A stretch of 48,834 nt of DNA from Rubrivivax sp. (GTDB taxonomy: Bacteria > Pseudomonadota > Gammaproteobacteria > Burkholderiales > Burkholderiaceae_C). Each line of letters starts with the position of its first letter. Positions within the stretch are counted from its first letter, which is position 1. Positions 33,635-41,268 of the stretch are shown one piece after another. The stretch lies in NCBI GenBank assembly GCA_022843905.1, contig JALHMT010000022.1, positions 1 through 48,834 on the forward strand. The letters are read 5' to 3'. The translations under genes were made by a program, and so were the position numbers. The notes below the pieces were generated by a model, which did not search any database, was not told the DNA's origin, and saw only the letters and a program-made list of their open reading frames with translations.

Positions 33635-34540
33635 TCAGTCCTGGCAGGCGTGGGGGTCGAGGCCGGTGTCCTTCGTACCGGGCGTCGCGCCCGCGCCGGG
33701 CCCGGCCGGCGGCGGCAGGGCCCGCGCGTGCAGGAAGGCCCCGCTGGCGGGCAGGGCCTGCGCCGCGCGCTGCATCAGGTCTTCGGTAGCGCTGCCCACC
33801 GGCACCAACCACAGCGTGTGATTGCCGGGGCGCATCTGCGCCACGCGCAGCTGCTGTCGACGCAAGGCCTGGTTGACGTCGGCCAGGCGTGCGTCGGGGT
33901 TCAGGCTGGCCTGCACACGCCAGCCCGGCGGCAGCGCGGGCTGCCAGTCGCGCAGGCCGGTGGTGGCGGGGGCGTCGGATGCACCCGGCAGCAGCGCGCC
34001 GGCGCTGTCGTGCAGGGCGGCGTCGGCGCTCAGGGACCAGGCCAGGTCGCCCGGCTGCGGCACCCAATCTTCGGCATGCACCAGGGTCAGGCTGCCACGG
34101 GCACTGCGCGCCGCTCCGGCGGCCATGTCGCCCAGCACCAGCAGGCCTTGCTGCACCTGCACGCCGGCCGCGGCCGGCGTCACCACCGCCAGCAGGCCGG
34201 GCAGCGGCAATCCGCCGTTGTGCAGGGTGACGCGGTAGCTGCGCTCCACGCGGCCGTCGGGGCGTTCGATGTCGCCCAGCGCGTGAAGCTCCCAGCGCAG
34301 CGGCGCCGCGACCGAAGGGAGCGGGGTCGACGGGCCGGAGACGGCGGGCGTCTCCCGTGCGGCCTGCGCCATCCGCGCCTCCCGGGGCACGTCGGCTGCG
34401 GGCCGGGTGTTGGTGGTGGGCGGCGGCGCGCCCGCGTCGCAGGCGGCCAGCGACACCAGCAGCGCCGACATCGACGCGGCCACCGCCGACTTCGCGACGC
34501 GCCTGCCCCCTGGGGGGCGATGGTGCTGGACGTCCTTCAT
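33635..34540 (-). CDS. Putative lipoprotein linked to HupE genes, 301 aa
   Basis: The start at 34540 overlaps the stop of the preceding HupE gene (ATGA), giving translational coupling. A signal segment (VAASMSALLVSLAACDAG) with lipobox LAAC suggests a lipoprotein anchored after Cys34 or so. The rest has beta-type stretches with hydrophobic strands (LRWELHALGDIERPDGRVERSYRVTLH, LLAVVTPAAAGVQVQQGLLVLGD) and a C-terminal segment of about 90 residues containing RVQASLNPDARLADVNQALRRQQLRVAQM. I do not know the family. Its placement between HupE genes suggests a periplasmic partner for the HupE proteins, for example a metal- or signal-binding subunit; this is inference. Confidence 0.65.
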   Translation of the reverse strand: MKDVQHHRPPGGRRVAKSAVAASMSALLVSLAACDAGAPPPTTNTRPAADVPREARMAQAARETPAVSGPSTPLPSVAAPLRWELHALGDIERPDGRVERSYRVTLHNGGLPLPGLLAVVTPAAAGVQVQQGLLVLGDMAAGAARSARGSLTLVHAEDWVPQPGDLAWSLSADAALHDSAGALLPGASDAPATTGLRDWQPALPPGWRVQASLNPDARLADVNQALRRQQLRVAQMRPGNHTLWLVPVGSATEDLMQRAAQALPASGAFLHARALPPPAGPGAGATPGTKDTGLDPHACQD

Positions 34541-35535
34541 GCCAGCACCGCCACGACCCGCTGGCACGACCAGAAGGCCGCCACGCAGCCGATGGCGTAC
34601 AGCACCGGCCGCACCAGCAGTGGTGCGGCCTGCAGCTGGCGCGCCAGGTGCATCAGCAGGAAGGCGCCGGCCACCGTCATGAGCTGGCCGATCTCGACAC
34701 CCAGGTTGAAGGTCAGCAGGGCCAGCAGCAGGTGGTTCTCGGGCAGGCCGATGTCGCGGATGGCGCCGGCAAACCCCAACCCGTGCAGCAGCCCGAAGCC
34801 GAAGGCGACGACGGCCGGCAGCCGGCGCGTCAGCGAGTCGCCGCCGCGCAGCGCTTCGGCCGCCATCAGCACGATGGACAGCGCGATCGCGGCCTCCACC
34901 GGCGGGCCGCGCAGCACCAGCCAGCCCAGCGCGCTGAACACCAGCGTCAGGCTGTGCGCCGCGGTGAACGCCGTGATGGTCCACACCAGTCGCCGGTTGA
35001 AGCCCACCAGGAACAGCAGGCAGATCACGAACATCAGGTGGTCCAGCCCGCTGAGGATGTGCTCCACCCCCAGCACCGTGTAGGCCTTCACGATCTCGAT
35101 CGAGCCGCGCTGGTCGTCGTAGGCGCCGAACAGCTGCACCCCCGTCTGTGCACCGGTCAGCGAGTAGGTGCGGCTGCGCCCGTCGAGCCAGGTGATGCGC
35201 ACCAGCGCGGCGGAATAGCTCTCGCCGATGCCCTCGACCTCGAGCCGGCCGCTCAGGCTGGGCTGGCACAGCAGCTGGTCGCCTTCGGCAGTGCAGCCCG
35301 ACGGCCACACCACGCGCAGTTCATCGGCGGGCGTGTTGCCCAGGCCGCCGGCGCCCCAGTTCCACAGGAAGCTGCCCGGCGCCGTTTCGCGCAGGCGCAA
35401 CTCGGCCAGGCTGAGCTCGTGCGCCGAGGCCAGCGTCGGCCACAGAGCCCCCAGCGTCAACAGCAGCGCGCCGATGCTGCGTGCCAGCACACGCCACAGA
35501 CGCTGCAGCCCACAGGATCCCGACAGCGCACTCAT
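34537..35535 (-). CDS. Full-length HupE/UreJ-family protein with N-terminal periplasmic domain
   Basis: A 332-residue membrane protein. A signal peptide (residues 18-38) is followed by a periplasmic domain of about 110 residues starting AHELSLAELRLRE, then six to seven spans. The first span carries the signature GVEHILSGLDHLMFVICLLFLVGF, with His159, Asp165 and His166 as candidate metal ligands. Later segments include the HSLTLVFSALGWL and AGAIRDIGLPENHLLLALLTFNLGVEIGQL regions seen in large HupE homologues. Its start is inside the stop of the parvulin-like gene (ATGA) and its stop overlaps the lipoprotein start, so three genes are coupled. Substrate unknown. Confidence 0.85.
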   Translation of the reverse strand: MSALSGSCGLQRLWRVLARSIGALLLTLGALWPTLASAHELSLAELRLRETAPGSFLWNWGAGGLGNTPADELRVVWPSGCTAEGDQLLCQPSLSGRLEVEGIGESYSAALVRITWLDGRSRTYSLTGAQTGVQLFGAYDDQRGSIEIVKAYTVLGVEHILSGLDHLMFVICLLFLVGFNRRLVWTITAFTAAHSLTLVFSALGWLVLRGPPVEAAIALSIVLMAAEALRGGDSLTRRLPAVVAFGFGLLHGLGFAGAIRDIGLPENHLLLALLTFNLGVEIGQLMTVAGAFLLMHLARQLQAAPLLVRPVLYAIGCVAAFWSCQRVVAVLA

Positions 35536-36404
35536 GGCTGCGACGGCGCAGCCACGCGCAGTGCGTACTTGTCGGCCAGCGCGCGCACGCCGGCCGTGCG
35601 CAGTTCGGCCATGCGCTGGTCACGCCAGTCGGCCAGCACACGTTCGCGCACTTCGTCCAGCGTCACGGCGCGCCCCGGGGTGCGCACCTCGACCATCATC
35701 GCGCGCGGGCCGTTCGGGGTGTCCAGCGCATGCCAGGTCTTCAGCGGCAGGTCGGCCAGCACGGCAGCGAAGTCGGCGCCGAAGGTTTCCTTGATGCTGC
35801 CCATCGGGCGCGCGCGGAAGATGCGCAGTCCGCTCTCCTGCGTGTCGACCGTGCCTTCGTTGAGGGCCTTGACGAAGGCCGCCACCTCGGCGGCCGAGGG
35901 CTTGCCCGAGATCACGGCTTCGAACAGGTCGACGCGGACCGGCACGTCGTAGCGCGCGCGCTGCTGCTCGAACCAGGCCTGCAGCGTGGCCTCGTCGGCC
36001 ACCGGGCGCTGCAGCCCGGACTCGACGACGGTCAAGGCCTTGAAGATCACGCGTTCGCGGATGCCGGTGTCGCCACGGTCCAGGCCCAGGGCCAGGCCCT
36101 CGCGGTACAGCATCTCGTTGTCGAACCAGCGCTGGCGCAGGCTGGCCAGTTCGGCGTCGTTGGGCGGGCGGCCGCGGCCGTCGGTGAAGAGCTGGCGCAG
36201 TTCGGCGTCGGCCGCAGCGTTCAGCGTGATGGTGTTGGGGTCGTCGCGGCCGGCCACCACCCAGGCGTCCAGCGCGAACAGTGCGGCGCCGGCCAGTGCA
36301 AAGTGCAGCAGGGGCTCGCGAAGCCAGCGCTGCAGGGCGCTGGGACGGGCAGAGGCCGCCGCGATGGCGGCGTCCGAAGAAGGCGGTGCAGGTGTCGGGC
36401 TCAT
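35532..36404 (-). CDS. Membrane-anchored parvulin-like protein
   Basis: A 290-residue protein with a single N-terminal membrane span (LLHFALAGAALFALDAWVV, about residues 32-50) and a SurA/PpiD-like periplasmic body. It has a helical chaperone region (ELRQLFTDGRGRPPNDAELASLRQRWFDNEMLYREGLALG), then a parvulin-type region around YDVPVRVDLFEAVISGKPSAAEVAAFVKAL. I could not confirm the isomerase residues, so it may be chaperone-only. It sits immediately before the HupE gene (4-base overlap), an arrangement I recall from other HupE clusters, which suggests that it helps fold or assemble the HupE/PHP system. Its upstream gap to the PHP gene (about 230 bases) contains a strong hairpin. Confidence 0.75.
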   Translation of the reverse strand: MSPTPAPPSSDAAIAAASARPSALQRWLREPLLHFALAGAALFALDAWVVAGRDDPNTITLNAAADAELRQLFTDGRGRPPNDAELASLRQRWFDNEMLYREGLALGLDRGDTGIRERVIFKALTVVESGLQRPVADEATLQAWFEQQRARYDVPVRVDLFEAVISGKPSAAEVAAFVKALNEGTVDTQESGLRIFRARPMGSIKETFGADFAAVLADLPLKTWHALDTPNGPRAMMVEVRTPGRAVTLDEVRERVLADWRDQRMAELRTAGVRALADKYALRVAAPSQP

Positions 36405-36581
36405 GCTGGCAACGGATCGAACCGCGGGAATTCAGGGAAAAGCTGCGCGCCCGTTCAGGCGCGGGAGAAACGCAAAAGCTGGCCAGGGGCCAGCAGGGTC
36501 GACAAGCGATGGCGACGGGCTCGTGACCTGTCGCCACCGCTGCATGTCCCGCCCCGCGGCAGCGCCCTGTCGGGCCCTGCT

Positions 36582-36617
36582 GCTGCCCGGCACCTGCTCC
36601 TGGCAGGTGCCGGCAGC
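36582..36617 (-). terminator. Strong hairpin downstream of the PHP-type gene
   Basis: Left arm CCGGCACCTGC (36587-36597) pairs perfectly with GCAGGTGCCGG (36603-36613) across a five-base loop; GCTG and CAGC extend the stem with one bulged C. It lies about 20 bases beyond the PHP-type stop. No T-run, as is usual here. It probably separates that gene from the HupE operon. Confidence 0.7.
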
Positions 36618-36634
36618 GGGGCGGTCAGCGGTCT

Positions 36635-38743
36635 TCAGCGGCTGGCGGTACGCACCGTTGCGCGGGCAGGAGCGGCACGGTTGCCCACGCCGGCCACCGG
36701 CACGCCGCCGGCCACTTCCACGTACACCGGGTTGCTGTAGAACCACAGGTCGGTGAAGGCCTCGACGTCGAAGTTCAGCTGGCGGCCTGCACCCTGCACC
36801 GGCAGGTGCGTGACGCAGTTCAGCACGGTCGGCGCCGCCGCGGGGTCGGCACAGGCCGGGTCCGTCGGCACCACGGTGACGTTGTGGCCCAGCGAGTCGA
36901 CCAGCGGGTTGCCGTCGGCATCGGTTTCGTTGGGCACGCCGGCAGGCATGTTGGTGCCGCGCAGACGCAGGTACTGGCTGACGCGCACATCGGCCATGCG
37001 ATAGCTCATCATCTTCCAGCCGCCCGGCAGCGAACGCCAGTTGCTGGCGTTCCAGGTGGCCTTCACGGCCGTGCTGGGGTTGATGGTGTTGGGGCTGTCC
37101 TGCTCGCCGTTGCGGCCGCCCGGGGCGGCGCCGGCGTAGCGCGGGTCACTGGGGTCGATGTAGCCGGTGACCAGACCGCCGATCAGGTCCACGTGGTGCA
37201 GCACCGGCTGGTTCAACGGCTGGTTGATGCCCACCTGCAGCAGCGACGGGTTCGGGATGCTGTAAGGCGAGCGGTTGGCGCCTTCGGGATCGCGCAGCGC
37301 GACGATGGCACGCAGCTCTTCACCCGGGTTGACGACCAGCTTCTCGCCCTGCTGCGCGCAGTTGGAGTCGAAGAAGCCCGTGCCGGCCCTGGCGGCCGCC
37401 AGCACGCGGCTTTCCAGCGACGCCACCGCGACGCGGTTGGCCTTGGAATTGACGCGGCACACCACGTAGACCTTGCGGTCGATCAGATCGCCGTTGACGT
37501 AGTACACGTTGCCGGTGCGCATGCCGTCCACGATGTCCTTGGGCGTGATCGGCGCACCCCCCGTGCGCGTCAGCACATAGGTCATGTTGAACTCGCCCGG
37601 GTACTGGTCGTTGTTGGAGCGGGGATCGTCCGGACCGAAGGAGCCGCGGTTGTGGTAATCGGAGTTGTTGAAGATCCAGAAGTTGCGACCCTCACCCAGC
37701 AGCGTGTCCCACAGGCCGCCGACCTTGGCGGTGTAGTAGCCCGCGCCGCCGTAGGTGCCGCGACCAGCAGCACCCGTGCCGTAGCTGCGGTTGCCGCTGG
37801 CCTGGTGGCCCGGGCCGCCTTCCATGCCGAAGGCGATCTGCGGCGCGGCGTTGTTGAAGTTGCGGAAGTGCTCGATGTTGAAGCCGTTGCTGCCGTTCGG
37901 GTTGAAGATACCCGCGCGCTCGACGTGGGCCGGGATGTAGAAGCTGGTGTCCGGGTGGAAGGCGGCCATCCACTTGATGCCTTCGACCGTCTTCAGGTGA
38001 CCGGCGGTGCCACTGTTGGTGGTGAGCTTGGCGCCGCGGGCGTCGAGCTGCGCATTCAGCGCGCTGCCGGGCACGGCGCAGTTCCAGCCCTGTTCACCGC
38101 GGCTCAGGTCGCCGGAGGCACGGTCGAAGCAGTATTCCCATTGCGCCACGGCCGTGCCGTTGCCGCCGCCGCCCAGCGGCAGCTGGCCGGTGGTGATGGA
38201 CATGTTGCTGTGCTCGTGGCCGGCGACGACCGACTCCAGACCCACGAACAAGGGCTTCTTCTTGAGCTCGCTCATGCGCTCCAGCACCGGGTACTGGAAC
38301 TCCTGGATCGACTGCCAGCGCCACATGCGGCGGTTGGGGTCGGTCGGGTTGGTGCCGATCAGGTCACCCTTGATCGCTGCAGTGCCGATGCTGTTGCCCC
38401 AGGTGGTGCCCGGACCCTGGCCTTCGACGAAGGTGTAGCCCGATGCCGCAGCCGTCTGCGCATCGTCCACCAGCGAGCAGTTGCGGTTGCCGCTGCCGCC
38501 GTGGCCGGCCATCACGAACCAGTCCAGGCCGTAGGTGTCGACCGACTTGTTGACCAGCTTCTGCACCGAGATCTGGCCGTCGGAGCAGGTGCTGTGGTTG
38601 TGGAAGTCGCCGGTGGTGTAGCGGCCGACGTCGACGGACCGGGCCTGGGCCTGGGCCGCCTGGGGCGCGCTGGCCAGCGTGATGAAGGTGCAGGCGGCAG
38701 CGGCCGCCAGGCCGATGTCGCGCACGACGAAGCGTTGTTTCAT
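36635..38743 (-). CDS. Secreted PHP-superfamily (DUF3604-like) protein
   Basis: A 702-residue exported protein, start at 38743 behind AGGAGT. The signal peptide (about residues 1-34, RDIGLAAAAACTFITLASAPQ) precedes the metal motif GDFHNHSTCSDGQ, with His48 and His50, typical of the PHP (polymerase and histidinol phosphatase) fold. Further sites are GHGGSGNRN near residue 80, VVAGHEHSN near 185 and NNSDYHNRG near 375, where PHP enzymes place their other ligands. This makes it a probable metal-dependent phosphoesterase or hydrolase in the periplasm. I recall DUF3604-type proteins beside HupE and parvulin genes in other genomes, as here. The C-terminal part (LNFDVEAFTDLWFYSNPVYVEV) is characteristic of this group. 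Substrate unknown. Confidence 0.78.
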   Translation of the reverse strand: MKQRFVVRDIGLAAAAACTFITLASAPQAAQAQARSVDVGRYTTGDFHNHSTCSDGQISVQKLVNKSVDTYGLDWFVMAGHGGSGNRNCSLVDDAQTAAASGYTFVEGQGPGTTWGNSIGTAAIKGDLIGTNPTDPNRRMWRWQSIQEFQYPVLERMSELKKKPLFVGLESVVAGHEHSNMSITTGQLPLGGGGNGTAVAQWEYCFDRASGDLSRGEQGWNCAVPGSALNAQLDARGAKLTTNSGTAGHLKTVEGIKWMAAFHPDTSFYIPAHVERAGIFNPNGSNGFNIEHFRNFNNAAPQIAFGMEGGPGHQASGNRSYGTGAAGRGTYGGAGYYTAKVGGLWDTLLGEGRNFWIFNNSDYHNRGSFGPDDPRSNNDQYPGEFNMTYVLTRTGGAPITPKDIVDGMRTGNVYYVNGDLIDRKVYVVCRVNSKANRVAVASLESRVLAAARAGTGFFDSNCAQQGEKLVVNPGEELRAIVALRDPEGANRSPYSIPNPSLLQVGINQPLNQPVLHHVDLIGGLVTGYIDPSDPRYAGAAPGGRNGEQDSPNTINPSTAVKATWNASNWRSLPGGWKMMSYRMADVRVSQYLRLRGTNMPAGVPNETDADGNPLVDSLGHNVTVVPTDPACADPAAAPTVLNCVTHLPVQGAGRQLNFDVEAFTDLWFYSNPVYVEVAGGVPVAGVGNRAAPARATVRTASR

Positions 38744-38912
38744 GGATAGGACTCCTGTGTAGGGTGTGGACGGTGAAGGGTGGCAAAGGACGCGTGCCGG
38801 CAAGCGCCGCCGATTCCCGTCTTTTGCACGTTAGCGGTCGATTGCGACAGAACAGTGGCAGCACATCCGTTCGTCGCTTTCGTTGTGTCGATCACGCAGC
38901 TCGGGCAAACCC

Positions 38913-39458
38913 TCAGTCCTGGCCCACGATCAAGGCGGCGGACACTTCGCCGACACGCTCGAAGACCAGGGTCAGGGGGTACTCGTAGCCGAAGCGCAGA
39001 TCGGTGTTGACGCGGTCGAGCACGAAGTGCGGCGTGAGCTGGTTCATCACCAGATCGCGCCCGGGGTGCAGCGCCACGCCCGGCCCGCTGTCGCGACGCG
39101 CGGTCGACAGCAGATAGGACGGGGTGCGCAGGATCATGTGGTCGGCCACGGTGGTGCTGGCGGCCAGCAGCCGGTCGGGCTTGGAGATCTCGACGATGCG
39201 CAGCTGCACGAGCAGGTCTTGTGTGCCGCTCTTGGCTTCTTCGCACCAGGGGTGGATCACCGTGAAGCCGTCTTCCGGATAACTGTGGGCCCGCGCCGGG
39301 CCGCTGGTGGCCAGGCCCGCTGCCAGCATTGGCAGTGCCAGCAGCAGTTGCCGCCGGCGCAGGGTGCTGCGGCCGCCGCCGGTCGCCGGACGGTCCTCAT
39401 GGGACGGTCCGGCGCACTGCGGCAGGTTCGCGAGAAGGCCGGTGTTGCGGCTTCGCAC
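38913..39458 (-). CDS. PCuAC-like periplasmic protein with altered copper ligands
   Basis: Resembles the PCu(A)C copper chaperone family in overall order: DRLLAASTTVADHM where the family has its first His/Met strand, then GVALHPGRDLVMNQL where GGxHxM is expected, and YPLTLVFERVGEVSAALIV at the C-terminus. The usual copper ligands look substituted: Arg follows in place of the first conserved His, and Asp replaces the His of the GGHxM motif. The start is unclear. I chose a GTG at 39458; a twin-arginine-like segment (RRRQLLLALPMLAAG) lies downstream of it and may be the true export signal. It is 20 bases from the PEP-CTERM stop, so both may be co-transcribed. Confidence 0.65.
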   Translation of the reverse strand: MRSRNTGLLANLPQCAGPSHEDRPATGGGRSTLRRRQLLLALPMLAAGLATSGPARAHSYPEDGFTVIHPWCEEAKSGTQDLLVQLRIVEISKPDRLLAASTTVADHMILRTPSYLLSTARRDSGPGVALHPGRDLVMNQLTPHFVLDRVNTDLRFGYEYPLTLVFERVGEVSAALIVGQD

Positions 39459-39478
39459 GGCGGCCACGGGCAGGTGCT

Positions 39479-40036
39479 TCAGGGCTTGCGGCGACGCGTG
39501 GTCAGCGACGCGGCCAGCAGGGCCGCACCCATCAGGCCGTAGGTGCCGGGTTCGGGCACGCTGCTGATCATGAGGGTGCCGCTGTTCCAGATGCCGTCGG
39601 CACCATCGAAGTCGTTCAGGACCTCGTGGAACTCCAGGAACAACTTGCCGTCGGCGCCGAGCGAGAAGTTGTTGCCCAGGTCGGGCAGCCAGACGCTGCC
39701 CATGAAGCTGGCGCTGCCGGAGGCGTCGATGTTGGCCGGGGTCAGCGTGATGCCGTCGCCGTCGCTGTTGGTCAGGCTGACGGCCAGGTCCGACAGCCAG
39801 CTCGAACCCAGCGCCGTCAGGCTCAGGTCCCAGCGGATGTAGTTGATGTCGCCGCCGGGCTGCAACTGGAATTCGAGCCGGGTGTTGGCAGCGTCGCCGA
39901 TCTCGCCGAAGCTGCTGATGCCGGCCACCGGCACGGTCAGTGGCGACAGCAGCGGGGCTGCCAGGACGGGTTGGGTCAGGACCAGACCGAGGAGGGCCGC
40001 GGAGGCCACACAAGTGCGCTTGAGGATGGTTTTCAT
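39479..40036 (-). CDS. PEP-CTERM sorting-domain protein
   Basis: A 185-residue exported surface protein. The signal peptide (MKTILKRTCVASAALLGLVLTQ) leads to a beta-rich domain of about 120 residues, and the C-terminus has the full PEP-CTERM sorting signal: VPEPGTYGLMGAALLAAS followed by a short span and the basic tail TTRRRKP. Such proteins are cleaved by an EpsH-type exosortase (not in this window) and released to or displayed at the surface, often near exopolysaccharide loci. Start codon at 40036. The gene is followed after 20 bases by the PCuAC-like gene. Confidence 0.88.
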   Translation of the reverse strand: MKTILKRTCVASAALLGLVLTQPVLAAPLLSPLTVPVAGISSFGEIGDAANTRLEFQLQPGGDINYIRWDLSLTALGSSWLSDLAVSLTNSDGDGITLTPANIDASGSASFMGSVWLPDLGNNFSLGADGKLFLEFHEVLNDFDGADGIWNSGTLMISSVPEPGTYGLMGAALLAASLTTRRRKP

Positions 40037-40258
40037 GCAGTCTCGCCTATGGAAAAGGGGTTGGACGGGCCTCCTCCAAAGGCGGCCTCGGCTTCGCACT
40101 TTGCACACCCAATGTGACGGTTTGGCGATGGCCGGCGTGACGCAAGCTGCAGATTCGAACCGCAGATTTGCCGCTCGCCACGGGGCGTCAGCCGGCAGGG
40201 CAAAGCCCGTCAGCGACCCCCTCGAACGCGGGGGCGACCGTGGCGCTTGCCGTGGCCC

Positions 40259-40852
40259 TCAGGCGACGTCGAAGGCGGCGATGCGCGTGCGGTGGTCGCT
40301 CGAACGATCCGCCAGCAGCTCGCCCAGCCTGCCCAGGTACCAGGCCAGCGGCGGCGTGGGCTTGCCGGGCACCTGGGCCGCGTCGTCCCAGCGACGCAGC
40401 TGCAGCGCGTCTTCGGCAAAGGGCTCGTTGGCGAAACGCAGGCACTCGGCGGCGCTCATCGGTCCGCCTTGCAGCAACAGCGAGTGCGCCGACGCTGGCG
40501 ACAGCAAGCGGCGGTAGGCCGGCTCCAGCGAAGCCAGGTAGCGCTTGGCCGCCACGTGCAGGCGGATCGGCTCGGTCACGGCGGGGCCGAAGACACCGTG
40601 CAGCCAGGCCAGCGCGCGCAGCTCGTGCGCGTCGTCGGTCTGCTCGTCGGGTTCGCCCGCCACGAAGTGCCCGATGTCGTGCAGCAAGGCCGCGGCCACC
40701 AGTTCCGGCGGCGCACCGGCCCATTCGGCCAGTTGCGCACACTGCAGCGCATGCTCCAGCGCGGTGACGGACTCGCGTCGGCTGCCGTCATGGGGGGTGG
40801 CGCCGCAGCGCAGGAACAGGCTTTCGATCTCGCTCAGGATCTGGTCGTTCAT
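40259..40852 (-). CDS. HD-domain phosphonate oxygenase-like protein (PhnZ-like)
   Basis: A 197-residue HD-fold protein. PhnZ uses a mixed-valence di-iron site to cleave 1-hydroxy-2-aminoethylphosphonate to glycine and phosphate. The diiron residues have the expected order: His34 in LEHALQCAQLAE, His58-Asp59 and His62 in LLHDIGHF, His76 in HELRALAWL, His99 with Lys103 in RLHVAAKRY, and Asp156 in RRWDDAA. Glu27 is kept, but the Tyr that PhnZ has three residues before it appears to be Ser24. The gene is alone: no PhnY dioxygenase, no phosphonate transporter and no C-P lyase genes nearby, so a different phosphonate or non-phosphonate substrate is possible. Confidence 0.8.
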   Translation of the reverse strand: MNDQILSEIESLFLRCGATPHDGSRRESVTALEHALQCAQLAEWAGAPPELVAAALLHDIGHFVAGEPDEQTDDAHELRALAWLHGVFGPAVTEPIRLHVAAKRYLASLEPAYRRLLSPASAHSLLLQGGPMSAAECLRFANEPFAEDALQLRRWDDAAQVPGKPTPPLAWYLGRLGELLADRSSDHRTRIAAFDVA

Positions 40853-41029
40853 CGGTGCACTTCATGCGGCCGGGATGGCCTTGGAACGGCACCGATCATC
40901 GGCAGAGCCCGTGACGGGGCGGTGACATGGCCCACGGCTTCAAGGCGCTCCCGATTGACGACGCACAAACATGGCGCCTTGAGTCCGGGCCGCCGCAGCC
41001 CTAGACTGGACGGGCACCAGGAGACGTCG

Positions 41030-41251
41030 ATGAACATCCAGCAAGCCATGACCTCCGTTTACAACTTCCGCACGCTGGACAGCGGCTACGAGTCGGCCCC
41101 CGTGTCGTGCTTCAAGGCCACCCGACAGGCGGTGCGGGACATCTTCGGCGGCGACCTCATCGAGGCGACCGAAGAGCGCGTGCCGCAAGACGAGGTGGAC
41201 GAGATGGGCCGCTACCGGCGCGTGGCCACCGGCTGGGGCGAGCTCGGCTGA
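41030..41251 (+). CDS. Small hypothetical protein, 73 aa
   Basis: Start at 41030 behind AGGAG; a longer upstream frame lacks protein-like content. The sequence (AMTSVYNFRTLDSGYESAPVSC, then GDLIEATEERVPQDEVDEMGRY) is acidic with no signal peptide or membrane span. I recall short proteins of this kind in Burkholderiales but no function. It is convergent with the GT4 gene; both stops lie in one hairpin. Confidence 0.6.
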   Translation: MNIQQAMTSVYNFRTLDSGYESAPVSCFKATRQAVRDIFGGDLIEATEERVPQDEVDEMGRYRRVATGWGELG

Positions 41252-41268
41252 AGCAGCGCTTCAGGCCG
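41245..41268. terminator. Bidirectional hairpin containing both stop codons
   Basis: CGGCTGAAGC pairs with GCTTCAGGCCG across an AGC loop, with one bulged base. The stop codons of the small gene (41249-41251) and the convergent GT4 gene (41261-41263) both lie inside the stem. Likely shared terminator. Confidence 0.6.

Noticed and set aside
36806..38749. 647-residue plus-strand frame opposite the PHP-type gene
   Set aside because: Val/Ala/His-rich shadow of the minus-strand gene, which has a signal peptide, ribosome site and PHP motif.
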